From: Caulobacter segnis
GTDB lineage: Bacteria; Pseudomonadota; Alphaproteobacteria; Caulobacterales; Caulobacteraceae
Assembly: GCF_023935105.1 (NCBI RefSeq)
Contig: NZ_CP096040.1
Location: 2,170,001 to 2,234,000 of the forward strand
DNA: 64,000 bases
Direction of reading: 5' to 3'
A program made the translations under genes and the position numbers. This document shows positions 1 to 7,984 of this stretch, in pieces. The notes under the pieces are model-generated. The model saw only the letters and a list, made by a program, of their open reading frames with translations, did no database searches and was not told the origin of the DNA. Within the stretch, counting starts at the first letter, position 1; the number at the start of each line of letters is the position of its first letter.

Positions 1-1549
1 AGTGCGCGCCGGCGGCTCGGAGGCGATCGCCGAAGGCGCAGGACGGGGGCAGCTCGACCTCGACCCCGGCCCTGGCCTTGCCCTTCAGCCAATCGCTGAG
101 CGCCTCGGCGACGGTGTGGTCCAGGCTGGTCAGGCCGCGGGTGTCCAGGGTCACGCGACCGTTGTTCGGCGCGCTGTCCAGGACCTTGGCGATCTTGGGC
201 AGCTGGACGAACGTGGCCGCGCCTTCCAGGCGGATCTCGCTCTCGTCGGGGCCCAGCTCGCGCTGGAACACGTTGAGGCGCATCTTCTTGAGGTTGGGGA
301 CCAGCTCCAGCAGCGTCAGGGCCATGCCGACCAGCACGCCGGTCAGAAGGTCCGTGGCCACCACCATCACGAAGGTCGCGCCCCAGATCAGGGCGGGGAG
401 CAGACCGTAGCGGGCGAACAGGTGACGCACGTGCTGCAGGCTGACCAGCTTCCAGCCCGTGACGACCAGGACGCCGGCCAGGGCCGCGCTGGGCACCATG
501 CGCAGCAGCCAGGGCAGCAGGGCCACGAAGCCCAGGATCCAGACGCCATGCAGGATCGCCGACATGCGGCTCATGGCGCCGGCCTGGACGTTGGCCGAGC
601 TGCGCACGATCACGCCGGTCATCGGCAGGGCGCCGACCAGGCCGCACAGCATGTTGCCGACGCCCTGGGCGCCAAGCTCCTTGTTGTACTTGGTGCGCTC
701 GCCGTCATGCATGCGGTCGACGGCGGCCGCCGACAGCAGGGTCTCGGCCGAGGCGATGAAGGCCACCGCGATGGCGGTCACCAGCAGCATCGGATCCGAC
801 ATCCGCGCGAAGTCGGCGACACCGGGGATGGCGATGGCGGCGGTGATCGATTCCGGCACCACGATCTTCTTGACGTCCAGCGCCAGGACGGTGGCCAAGA
901 CGGTGCCGGCGACAACCCCCAAGAGCGCCCCGGGGACCAGTTTCAAGGCCTTGGGACGGAACTTCTCCCACAGCAGGATCGAGCCGATCGTGACCACGCC
1001 GACGGCCAGGGCGGCCTCGACCTGGGTGAGGGTCGCGAACTGCACGCCAGCCAGGGCGCCGGGGATGGCGGCCAGGTTCTGAAGGCCGTGGGCCTTGGGC
1101 GAGTCACCGAACAGGACGTGGAACTGGCCCGCCACGATCAGCACGCCGATGCCGGCCAGCATGCCGTGCACGACGGCCGGCGAGATGGCGCGGAACCAGT
1201 TGCCCAGCTTGGCGGCGCCGGCGATCAGTTGGATCAGGCCGGCGACGACCAGGATCGGGCCCAGCATGGACAGGCCGTGCTTGGCGACGATCTCGAAGAC
1301 GATGACCGCCAGGCCGGCGGCGGGGCCGCTGACCTGCAGGGGCGAACCGGCCAGGGCGCCGACGATGACGCCGCCGATGATGCCGGTGACCAGGCCGCGT
1401 TCGGCCGGCACGCCGGAGGCGACGGCGATGCCCATGCAGAGGGGCATCGCCACGAGGAAGACGACGATCGAGGCGATGAAGTCGCGCGGCAGGATCGTCG
1501 AGAACCCCGGCTTTTCGCCGGGGGCGGTGGAAGCGGCGGCCTGGGTCAT
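1..1549 (-). CDS. SulP-family anion transporter (3' end beyond window)
   Basis: Inner-membrane SulP/SLC26-type transporter, probably for bicarbonate or sulfate. Conceptual translation of the minus strand from the ATG at 1549 gives at least 516 residues with no stop before base 1. The first ~30 residues are a soluble lead, then come many hydrophobic segments (for example LCMGIAVASGVPAERGLVTG and the following glycine-rich helices). Near residues 430-516 there is a soluble tail resembling a STAS domain. The ATG overlaps the stop of the upstream carbonic anhydrase gene (ATGA), so the two are probably co-translated. SulP plus beta-carbonic anhydrase pairing is known and favours bicarbonate or CO2 handling, but the substrate is inferred. 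Long open frames on the opposite strand here are shadows. Confidence 0.85.
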   Translation of the reverse strand, partial: MTQAAASTAPGEKPGFSTILPRDFIASIVVFLVAMPLCMGIAVASGVPAERGLVTGIIGGVIVGALAGSPLQVSGPAAGLAVIVFEIVAKHGLSMLGPILVVAGLIQLIAGAAKLGNWFRAISPAVVHGMLAGIGVLIVAGQFHVLFGDSPKAHGLQNLAAIPGALAGVQFATLTQVEAALAVGVVTIGSILLWEKFRPKALKLVPGALLGVVAGTVLATVLALDVKKIVVPESITAAIAIPGVADFARMSDPMLLVTAIAVAFIASAETLLSAAAVDRMHDGERTKYNKELGAQGVGNMLCGLVGALPMTGVIVRSSANVQAGAMSRMSAILHGVWILGFVALLPWLLRMVPSAALAGVLVVTGWKLVSLQHVRHLFARYGLLPALIWGATFVMVVATDLLTGVLVGMALTLLELVPNLKKMRLNVFQRELGPDESEIRLEGAATFVQLPKIAKVLDSAPNNGRVTLDTRGLTSLDHTVAEALSDWLKGKARAGVEVELPPSCAFGDRLRAAGAH

Positions 1550-2253
1550 TCGGCGGCGATGCCCAGGTGATCGGCGGCGACCATGCGGCGGGCCGGACGC
1601 TGGGCGACCGGCAGCGGCGCGCCTTCGTAGACCTGCTCGAACTGGCCGGTGTCGCCGTTATAGGCCTGGATCTGGCCGGTCTCGATCTCGAAGAACCAGC
1701 CGTGCAGGGTCAGTTCGCCCCGGGCCATGGCCGACGCCACCGACGGGTGGGTGCGCAGATGATTGATCTGGACCACCACGTTTTCCAGCGACAGGGCGCG
1801 GGTGCGGCCGTGGTCGTCGAGGTGTCCGTAGCACGAGCACACCACGCTGTGGGCGGCGTGGGCGTGGCGCAGCCAGGCGGCGACGTTGGGCATCTTCTCC
1901 AGCGCCTCGGGATGCGAGAAGGCCTTCATGGCCCCGCAGTCCGAGTGGCCGCAGACGACGATGTCGCGCACGCCCAGCGCCATCACTGCGTACTCCACGG
2001 CCGACGACACGCCGCCGTTGGCTTGGCTGAACGGCGGCACGATGTTGCCGGCGTTGCGGCAGACGAACAGGTCGCCGGGGTTGGCCTGGGTGATGAGCTC
2101 GGGGACGACGCGGCTGTCGGCGCACGAGATCATCAACGCCTTGGGGCTCTGGCCGTGGCTGGCGAGGCGTTCGTAGAGGGCGCTCTGGGCGGGGAAGACT
2201 TGGCCGCGGAACAGCGCGGCGCGTTCGAGAAACTGTTCCAAAGGGACCTCCAT
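1546..2253 (-). CDS. beta-class carbonic anhydrase
   Basis: Interconverts CO2 and bicarbonate in the cytoplasm. The 235-residue protein from the ATG at 2253 has the beta-class zinc set: C44 and D46 in CADSR, H103 and C106 in GHSDC. The preceding NAGNIVPP stretch is also typical. The open frame extends 43 codons further upstream, but that extension is low-complexity and family members start near MEVPLEQ, so I chose the internal ATG; its ribosome site is weak. It is first in an operon with the SulP transporter, with a four-base overlap, so the enzyme probably feeds or drains transported bicarbonate. A 15-bp palindrome lies 118 bp upstream of the start. Confidence 0.9.
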   Translation of the reverse strand: MEVPLEQFLERAALFRGQVFPAQSALYERLASHGQSPKALMISCADSRVVPELITQANPGDLFVCRNAGNIVPPFSQANGGVSSAVEYAVMALGVRDIVVCGHSDCGAMKAFSHPEALEKMPNVAAWLRHAHAAHSVVCSCYGHLDDHGRTRALSLENVVVQINHLRTHPSVASAMARGELTLHGWFFEIETGQIQAYNGDTGQFEQVYEGAPLPVAQRPARRMVAADHLGIAAE

Positions 2254-2370
2254 GAGGATGGCCGCCGCGACGCCAGGAAAAGGGGAGACGAACGTCGCGG
2301 CGGGCGTTTCGGCGGGTGAGGGCCTGACGCACCTTGGAAGGTCGGTTTCTGGTTTTGCTGCGATGCAGCG

Positions 2371-2385
2371 GCTTTGTGACAAAGC
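2371..2385. promoter_or_regulatory. 15-bp palindrome upstream of the carbonic anhydrase gene
   Basis: The sequence GCTTTGT-G-ACAAAGC is a perfect 7-1-7 inverted repeat. It lies upstream of the carbonic anhydrase/SulP operon and overlaps the intergenic space after the sensor kinase gene. Its core TTTGTGACAAA recurs at 5731-5741 in front of another minus-strand gene. It is a candidate operator; the protein that binds is unknown. Confidence 0.4.
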
Positions 2386-2397
2386 GTGTCGGCTCGG

Positions 2398-3720
2398 TCA
2401 GAGCGCCGGCAGCCTCAGCTCCACGCGCAGGCCGCCTTGCGGGCGGTTCTTCAACACCAGGGCGCCGCCTTCGCGCTGCATGATCTGTTGGACGATGGTC
2501 AGGCCTAGGCCGAGGCCCGCGGTGTTGCGGGCCCTAGCGCTGTCCAGCCGGTGGAAGGGCTGCAGCACCTCGGCCAATTCGGTCTCGGGAATGCCGGGGC
2601 CGTTGTCCTCGATGGCCAACACGGCCGTGCGGCCTTCGCGGGCGAGGGTCAGGGTCGCGTCGCCGCCGTAGTGCAGCGCGTTCTCGACCACATTGCTGAT
2701 CGCCCGCTTCAGGGACACGGGGCGGACCTGGACCGGCAGGTGGTCGAGGCCGGCATAGGTCGCGGCGTGCTCGGCGTCGGTGGCGTCGTCGACCACGGTC
2801 ATGGCGATCGCGGCAAGGTCCGTGCGGCGGCGGGGTTCGGGATCCTCCTGGCCGCCCAGATAGGCCAGCAGCGAGTCGAGCATGGCCGTCATCTCGTCGA
2901 CGTCGGCCTCCAGGGCCTCGCGGGCCTCGGCGTCCTTGACGAAGCCGGCCCGCAGGCGCAGGCGGGCCAATGGCGTTCTCAGGTCATGGCCGACGGCCGC
3001 CAGCGCCTCGGTGCGGGCGCGCAACAATCCGGAAATGCGATCCTGCATGGCGTTGAACGCCTTGGCCACCAGCTTGAGGTCGCCAGCGCCGCTCTCGGCG
3101 ATGCGGACCTGCGCGCCCTTGCCGACCTTGTCGGCGGCCTCGGCCAGGGCGCGGAGGGGGCGGCTGAGATTGCGTAGCACCAGGGCTGCGGCGGCGATGA
3201 CCCCCAGGCCCAGGATGAAGGCCGAACCGACGCTGCTGAGCAGCACGGCCCAGGGCGCGGCGCGGATCTTGGTCTTGAGGGTCAGCCACGAGCCGTCGCG
3301 CAGTTGCAGCGCCACTTTCACGCGCGTGTCGCGCGGCAGGGCGCGGTCGATGTCGGCGTTCAGGCGCAGCTCGCGGCCCCGCAGGCTGGGTTCGGCGTCG
3401 CGGAAACGCTCTTTGAGCTCGTGCTCGGTCGTCCGGTTTCGGTCGACGAGGACGGGCAGGGGCGACCAGGTCAGCTCTGTCGCGCGCGATGAGATCATCA
3501 CCGCCTGGGTCTTGCGGTCCTGGGCAGAGGTCGAGTCCAGCAAGGTCTCTGCCGTGACCAGCTGCTCGGCGGCGCGGCGCAACTGGTTGTCGCGATTGGG
3601 ATAGAGGCGACTGTTCTCGAACAGGATCGAGCTGCCGACGAATTCCAGGGCCACGGCCAGCATCAGCACCAGGGTGACCTGGCCGACCAGACGCTGCGGC
3701 CATAGCCGCAGAAGCTTCAT
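2398..3720 (-). CDS. Sensor histidine kinase (EnvZ-like)
   Basis: Membrane sensor kinase of 440 residues. It has TM1 at about residues 12-33, a periplasmic sensor region to about 153, TM2 at about 155-183, a HAMP-like linker to about 235, a HisKA domain with phospho-acceptor H245 in AVGHDLRTPL, and an HATPase_c domain with the N box (NVVENALHYG), DNGPGIP and GLGLGLTIV. It lies directly downstream of the response regulator gene and is probably co-transcribed (30-bp gap). The signal is unknown. The carbonic anhydrase/SulP genes on one side and the secreted proteins on the other are possible targets, but only by position. Confidence 0.92.
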   Translation of the reverse strand: MKLLRLWPQRLVGQVTLVLMLAVALEFVGSSILFENSRLYPNRDNQLRRAAEQLVTAETLLDSTSAQDRKTQAVMISSRATELTWSPLPVLVDRNRTTEHELKERFRDAEPSLRGRELRLNADIDRALPRDTRVKVALQLRDGSWLTLKTKIRAAPWAVLLSSVGSAFILGLGVIAAAALVLRNLSRPLRALAEAADKVGKGAQVRIAESGAGDLKLVAKAFNAMQDRISGLLRARTEALAAVGHDLRTPLARLRLRAGFVKDAEAREALEADVDEMTAMLDSLLAYLGGQEDPEPRRRTDLAAIAMTVVDDATDAEHAATYAGLDHLPVQVRPVSLKRAISNVVENALHYGGDATLTLAREGRTAVLAIEDNGPGIPETELAEVLQPFHRLDSARARNTAGLGLGLTIVQQIMQREGGALVLKNRPQGGLRVELRLPAL

Positions 3721-3750
3721 CGGCGCTCCCAGTTCATCGACGTTCCCAAT

Positions 3751-4521
3751 TCACCGGCGCTCAACGGCCACGGTGAAGATGTAGCCGACGCCGCGCACGG
3801 TGCGTAGCAGCGACTCGGCCTGGTTGGTGACGGCCAGTTTCCGGCGCAGGCGGCTGACCAGCACGTCGATGCTGCGGTCCGAGGCGTCCGAGAAGCGGGC
3901 GCGGGACATCTCCAGCAGGCGCTCACGGCCGATGACCCGCTGGGGCGAACTGACGAAGGCCAGCAGCAGGTCGAACTCGGCGCCGGACAGGTCGACGAAG
4001 GCGCCATCGGGCGACAGCAGCTCGCGACGACCGGGATCCAGGCTCCAGCCGGCGAACGTCATCTGCTGGTGGCCGCGCGGCTGGCTGGCCTGCTGGCCGT
4101 TCTGGGTGCGGCGCAGGATCGCGCGGATGCGGGCGATCAGCTCCTTCTTGCTGAAGGGCTTGCCGATATAGTCGTCGGCGCCGAGCTCCAGGCCGATCAG
4201 GCGGTCGGTCTCGTCGTCGCGGGCGCTGAGCATGACGATCGGCACGTCGCTCTCGCGCCGGATGCTGCGGCACAGATCGAAGCCGTTGCTGCCCGGCAGC
4301 ATCACGTCCAGCAGGATCAGGTCGACGGTGTTGGTCTCCAGCACCCGGGCCATCTCGGCCCCGTGGCCGGCGCTGAGGGGCTGGAAGCCTTCCTCGCGCA
4401 GCAGGCGCATCAGGAGGGTGCGCAGGGCTGGATCGTCCTCGACAATGAGGATGGTCGGCGCGAGCGGCGCTGTCGCCATCTCGCGCGGCAGGGCGATCGT
4501 TCCGTGACCTGAAGAATCCAT
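3751..4521 (-). CDS. OmpR-family response regulator
   Basis: DNA-binding response regulator of 256 residues. The receiver domain (about 23-138) has acidic residues in VEDD, phospho-acceptor D72 in LLDVMLPG, and the K of GKPFSKKEL. The C-terminal half is a winged helix of the OmpR type, ending with a DVLVSRLRRKL-type recognition region and a VRGVGYIF wing. It is transcribed ahead of the sensor kinase. The start at 4521 gives a 20-residue lead before the receiver; an internal ATG at residue 15 is an alternative. Confidence 0.93.
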   Translation of the reverse strand: MDSSGHGTIALPREMATAPLAPTILIVEDDPALRTLLMRLLREEGFQPLSAGHGAEMARVLETNTVDLILLDVMLPGSNGFDLCRSIRRESDVPIVMLSARDDETDRLIGLELGADDYIGKPFSKKELIARIRAILRRTQNGQQASQPRGHQQMTFAGWSLDPGRRELLSPDGAFVDLSGAEFDLLLAFVSSPQRVIGRERLLEMSRARFSDASDRSIDVLVSRLRRKLAVTNQAESLLRTVRGVGYIFTVAVERR

Positions 4522-4608
4522 ACGCTTGGGCTACTTAAGCGCGGCAAAGCCGCAGGCAAGGGCGAAGTCGACGATTTCAGTACGGCTTCACCCGAAAAGG
4601 GGGAAGGC

Positions 4609-4647
4609 GCCCTCGCGCGCATTGCAGGTATGGGGACGCGCGAGGGC
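4609..4647 (-). terminator. Candidate intrinsic terminator after the small secreted protein gene
   Basis: GCCCTCGCGCG (4609-4619) and CGCGCGAGGGC (4637-4647) form a perfect 11-bp stem with a 17-nt loop. Read on the minus strand it is followed by a C-rich stretch and TTTT. A second hairpin, CGGGCTC/GAGCCCG, lies at 4655-4675. Together they probably end the minus-strand transcript arriving from 4698-5638. The rest of 4522-4697 would hold the promoter of the response regulator gene; no clear box was recognised. Confidence 0.55.
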
Positions 4648-4697
4648 TGACCGCCGGGCTCTGCTCTGGAGCCCGTCCGGTCGTTCCGGGGCCGAAC

Positions 4698-4949
4698 CTA
4701 GCTGGCGCGGCACGTATCGGAGGAAGCGCCGTCCGACTTGGCGTCGGCCTTGGCGGCCTCGGCGGTCTTGGGGGCGGGGCAGTCGGACGAAGCCTGCAGT
4801 TTGGCCGCTTCGCGCTTCTTCTTTTCGAGGTTCTTCTTGGCGACCTCCTCGGTGAAGGTCAGGCCGGTGCCTTGCGGGCCCGCGAGGGCTAGGGCGGGGG
4901 AGGCGACCAGGCAGGCGGCCGCCAGGCCGAGGGACGCGAGGATTTTCAT
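4698..4949 (-). CDS. Small secreted protein, unknown function
   Basis: Predicted 83-residue exported protein. The ATG at 4949 is followed by a clear signal peptide (MKILASLGLAAACLVASPALALA). The mature part is short, lysine/alanine-rich, likely helical around EEVAKKNLEKKKREAAK, and holds two cysteines (one in SSDCPAPK and one four residues from the C-terminus). No family was recognised. It lies 41 bp downstream of another secreted-protein gene on the same strand and may share its transcript. A longer frame reaches 5285, but the signal peptide fixes the start. Confidence 0.7.
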   Translation of the reverse strand: MKILASLGLAAACLVASPALALAGPQGTGLTFTEEVAKKNLEKKKREAAKLQASSDCPAPKTAEAAKADAKSDGASSDTCRAS

Positions 4950-4990
4950 ACGGAACACCAACTCTGGGAAAGCAAAAGGCAGGGTGGAGA

Positions 4991-5638
4991 TCAGCCGCCC
5001 GACGTGGTGTCGGCGGCCGCCTGAACGGCGGGCAGGGCGCGGCGGTAACCGTCGACGGCCTTCAGCAGGCCTTCGATCTCGGCGTGGGTGATGGCGGTGC
5101 GATGCTCGTAGCCGCGATCGGACTTGAACTTGAAGCTCCAGGCGCCCGGCGTGGCGGCGGCGCGGCGCAGCTCGCTTTCGGAGACGTCGAAGGAGACTTC
5201 CTCGCGGCACACTTCCGGGGCTTCGAACAGGAAGCACTGGCCGGCGTTGTCCCGGATCTTGGTCACCGGCGCGGCGACCGGCCATTTGCCCGTCTGGTAC
5301 GAGACCTCGCCGTAGCCGCGGATCGAGCCCGGATACATCAGGGTCTGGCGGACCTCGAAGCGGGTGGCACCCGAGCGCTTGTCGACGATGGCCCGCAGGT
5401 GGTTGTCGTTGTAGGGCGACTTGAACAGGCCCCTGCCGCTGTGGAAGCCGCGCTCGGAGCTGATCACGGTCTCGACGTCCAGGGGATCGTCGATGACCTG
5501 GGTCTTGGCGTGGAAATGGTCGGCGGTCAGGGCGGTCTGCTTGGCGGGCAGCTTGTGGGTCTCGGCGGCGGCCGCGCCGGCCCAGGCCACGCCGCCGACC
5601 AGGGCCAACGCCATCAAAGTATTACGGGTCTTGTTCAT
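4991..5638 (-). CDS. Exported protein of unknown function
   Basis: Protein of 215 residues with a signal peptide (MNKTRNTLMALALVGGVAWAGAAAA). The mature part has about 190 residues and no domain I recognise. Visible features are a central segment around LMYPGSIRGYGEVSYQTGKW, two cysteines in GQCFLFEAPEVCREE that may form a disulfide, and a C-terminal helical part. The ATG at 5638 has a good ribosome site (GGGAGA seven or eight bases upstream); the longer open frame to 5806 would remove the signal peptide from the N-terminus and was rejected. A TTTGTGACAAA palindrome lies about 95 bp upstream. Confidence 0.75.
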   Translation of the reverse strand: MNKTRNTLMALALVGGVAWAGAAAAETHKLPAKQTALTADHFHAKTQVIDDPLDVETVISSERGFHSGRGLFKSPYNDNHLRAIVDKRSGATRFEVRQTLMYPGSIRGYGEVSYQTGKWPVAAPVTKIRDNAGQCFLFEAPEVCREEVSFDVSESELRRAAATPGAWSFKFKSDRGYEHRTAITHAEIEGLLKAVDGYRRALPAVQAAADTTSGG

Positions 5639-5730
5639 CCTGGTTCTCCCGAGCGGGGCCGGCTCCGGGGGACGAGTGGCCCTGCTACGGGTCCGAGATT
5701 GGCGAGGCCGCCTTTCGGCTCTGCATCGCG

Positions 5731-5741
5731 TTTGTGACAAA
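5731..5741. promoter_or_regulatory. TTTGTGACAAA palindrome, second copy
   Basis: The same 11-bp core as at 2373-2383, here upstream of the exported-protein gene starting at 5638. Flanking bases are partly alike (TGCATCGC on one side, a GAC a few bases after the core on the other), so it may be a shared operator rather than chance. Confidence 0.35.
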
Positions 5742-5772
5742 GGATGACAGGCGGCGTTTCGTTCGCGGTTGC

Positions 5773-7797
5773 TTAAAGTTTCAGCTTCGCCGCGATCGCC
5801 GACCACGGAACCAGCTTGAAGTTCTGGTGCTCGGGCGGGGCGATGTTGCGGCCGTCCTGGGCGACGAAGGCGCCGCCTTCTAGGCCCGCGCCCAGCGCGG
5901 CGCTGGTGACGTCCAGGCCGTCGGTCTCGGAGATCCCGTCGACGCCGTTGTCGCCGTTGGCGGTGACCGCGAAGCTGCCGACATAGGCGTTGTCGCCTTC
6001 GCGGCGGAACACCGCGTAGCTGTTGTTGCCTTGGCTGGACAGCACCAGGAAGCCCTTGCCGCCCGCTTGCGCGTAGAGGCCGATCCCTTCCAGGTCGTCC
6101 TTCAGGGCTGGATTGTCGGCGACGCGGGTGACGGCTTTCCTGGCGGAGCCCGCCTTCGCGTTAGCCCCCAGCTTCCAGAGCGCGACGTCTTCCTCCGCCA
6201 CATAGAGCGCGCCGGTTTCGTCATCGGCGACACAGCCCTCGGTCTGGGAGCCGAAGCGAATGTCGCGGACCGGCTGGGTCCCGACCTTGCCGGCGGGCGT
6301 GGCGGTCAGCTTCCACTGGCGCACCAGGCCGTCGGGATCGCCGACGAAGACGAAGGTCTGGCCCCGGCGGTCGCGGTACATGCACAGGCCGTAAGGATCG
6401 GAAAGGTCCGTGGGCTGAAGGCCGTCGGCGACATTGCTCAACAGGCGGGTCTCGGGATCGATCGTATAGAGCGCGATGGACTTGTGGGTGCGGTCGCTGG
6501 CGGCGATCAGGGTCACGGTCTTGCCGCCCAGTTTGAAGCCGCCGCGCAGGTCGACATTGTTCATCTTGCCGTCGGGCAGGAACTGCAGACGCTTGCCGGA
6601 GAGGTCGTAGACCGCCAGCCCGCCCTTCTTGTCCGTACCGATGATGGCGCTCTTCGCAGGATCGGTCGGGTGGACCCAGATGGCCGGGTCGTCGGCGGCG
6701 TCACCGTCGTGGTCGACCGGCTCGGTCTCCATGGTCGCGTGGACCAGGGCCAGCTTGCTGGGAGCGACCGGCGGGACGTCGACGCCGACCGGTAGCTTGA
6801 GGGCGGCGGCGACATCGGCCCAGGACAGCATCTTGCTGTGAGCGCCCTGCTTGCGGTCGTCGGCGATCAGCAGGCCGCCGGACGGCAGGCCCGGCCCCAC
6901 CGGCGCGCGCAGGCCGAACAGGGCCGCGGGGTTCTCGACCGTCCCGGCGCTGAAGCTGCCCAGGAAACTGTCGTCGGCGCTTCGGTCATAGACGTTGAAC
7001 GCCGCCGCGTCGGTGTTGGCGGCCACCAGATAGTCGGCGCCCTTGCCGCCGTTGACGATGGCCAGACCGCCGACCTCGCCGGCGATGTGGCCCAGGCGAT
7101 TGATGTCGACGATGACCGGGACCGGCTCGGCCTCGGGATCGGCGTCGTAGCGCCAGATCCCGACCGCGGCCTGGGCGACATAGAGCGCGCCGCTGGCGTC
7201 GTCGGCGACGCAGTACTTGGCCTCGGACGACAGGCGTAGTCGGCGCACGACGCGGCCGTCCATCTTGCCGTCGGCCGTCGGAAACAGCAGCCACTGGTCC
7301 AGCTGGCCGTCGCGGCCCATGGTGAAGGCGTATAGCGACCCGTCGCGGGCGCCGCGGTGCAGGCAGAGCCCTTCGCCGGAATAGCCCAGCATCAGCGGCT
7401 TGGCGTCGATGGCCGCGACCTGGCCGCCGGCCCAGTCGCGGGCCAACAGGCGCAGGCGGCCGCCCTGGCTGTCCAATACGGCCAGGATGGCGCGGGAGCC
7501 GTCGTCGCGGGCGTCGACCGCCTCGACTTCGCCGCCGGGGATCGAGGCGATGCGCTGGCCGTCCAGGCCGTAGAGCTCCAGGCCGGCCAGTTCGGCGCTG
7601 GCGGCGATCACGCTCTTGCCCGGCTCGGTCGGATGACGCAGCAACACCACGCCGTTGGCGCCGCCCTGGGCGGTGGGCGCGGTGGCTCCGATCGCCTGGA
7701 CGACTGGCAGGGGGACGACTGGCAAAGGGACCTGCGCCAGGGCCGGCGCGGCGGCGGTCAGGGTCAGCAGGCTGGCGGCGAGTTTTAGGTGGTTCAC
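5773..7797 (-). CDS. Two-domain beta-propeller phytase (3-phytase family)
   Basis: Secreted phytase of about 674 residues, read from the GTG at 7797, which starts a signal peptide (VNHLKLAASLLTLTAAAPALA). It has two homologous propeller halves. The C-terminal half (about 345-674) has the family signature ADDPAIW (368-374), NNVDLR (413-418) and the DPYGLC and EGCVADD segments, so it should hydrolyse phytate with calcium. The N-terminal half (about 35-335) keeps the repeat framework (GEGLCLHR, AKYCVADD) but lacks ADDPAIW and NNVD, so it is probably non-catalytic or acts on partly dephosphorylated substrate. A purine-rich AGAGGGG lies about 8 bases before the GTG. It is divergent from a histidine acid phosphatase across a shared operator. 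Confidence 0.88.
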   Translation of the reverse strand: MNHLKLAASLLTLTAAAPALAQVPLPVVPLPVVQAIGATAPTAQGGANGVVLLRHPTEPGKSVIAASAELAGLELYGLDGQRIASIPGGEVEAVDARDDGSRAILAVLDSQGGRLRLLARDWAGGQVAAIDAKPLMLGYSGEGLCLHRGARDGSLYAFTMGRDGQLDQWLLFPTADGKMDGRVVRRLRLSSEAKYCVADDASGALYVAQAAVGIWRYDADPEAEPVPVIVDINRLGHIAGEVGGLAIVNGGKGADYLVAANTDAAAFNVYDRSADDSFLGSFSAGTVENPAALFGLRAPVGPGLPSGGLLIADDRKQGAHSKMLSWADVAAALKLPVGVDVPPVAPSKLALVHATMETEPVDHDGDAADDPAIWVHPTDPAKSAIIGTDKKGGLAVYDLSGKRLQFLPDGKMNNVDLRGGFKLGGKTVTLIAASDRTHKSIALYTIDPETRLLSNVADGLQPTDLSDPYGLCMYRDRRGQTFVFVGDPDGLVRQWKLTATPAGKVGTQPVRDIRFGSQTEGCVADDETGALYVAEEDVALWKLGANAKAGSARKAVTRVADNPALKDDLEGIGLYAQAGGKGFLVLSSQGNNSYAVFRREGDNAYVGSFAVTANGDNGVDGISETDGLDVTSAALGAGLEGGAFVAQDGRNIAPPEHQNFKLVPWSAIAAKLKL

Positions 7798-7890
7798 GTC
7801 GAGCGCCCCTCTTGTCACGTTTGCGTCTTGTCCGTCGCCTAGACGCGGCTGGCTGACGTCCGGCTGACGAAGTCCGTCATCTGAAGAAAA

Positions 7891-7960
7891 ATTCCATTCG
7901 TATTGTAAAATGGAAAATCTGTTCGTATCGTGTGGGCAAATGAAACGGCCCCGGAAAAAC
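7891..7960. promoter_or_regulatory. Divergent phytase/phosphatase promoter with IolR-type dyad (site A)
   Basis: TTCCATT (7892-7898) and AATGGAA (7909-7915) are perfect 7-bp inverted arms, 10 bp apart. TGTTCGTATC follows at 7920-7929 and may be the -10 region of the phosphatase gene. About 30 of 38 bases match the region before the TonB receptor at 21953-21990. The dyad lies between the phytase and phosphatase genes and could control both. Confidence 0.6.
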
Positions 7961-7984
7961 AGGTGGCCCACAGGGGAGGTTTGA

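Noticed and set aside
2-1570. 522-codon open frame on the plus strand
   Set aside because: It is antisense to the SulP gene; the translation is low-complexity (G, D, H, Q, A) without recognisable motifs, while the minus strand gives a proper membrane protein.
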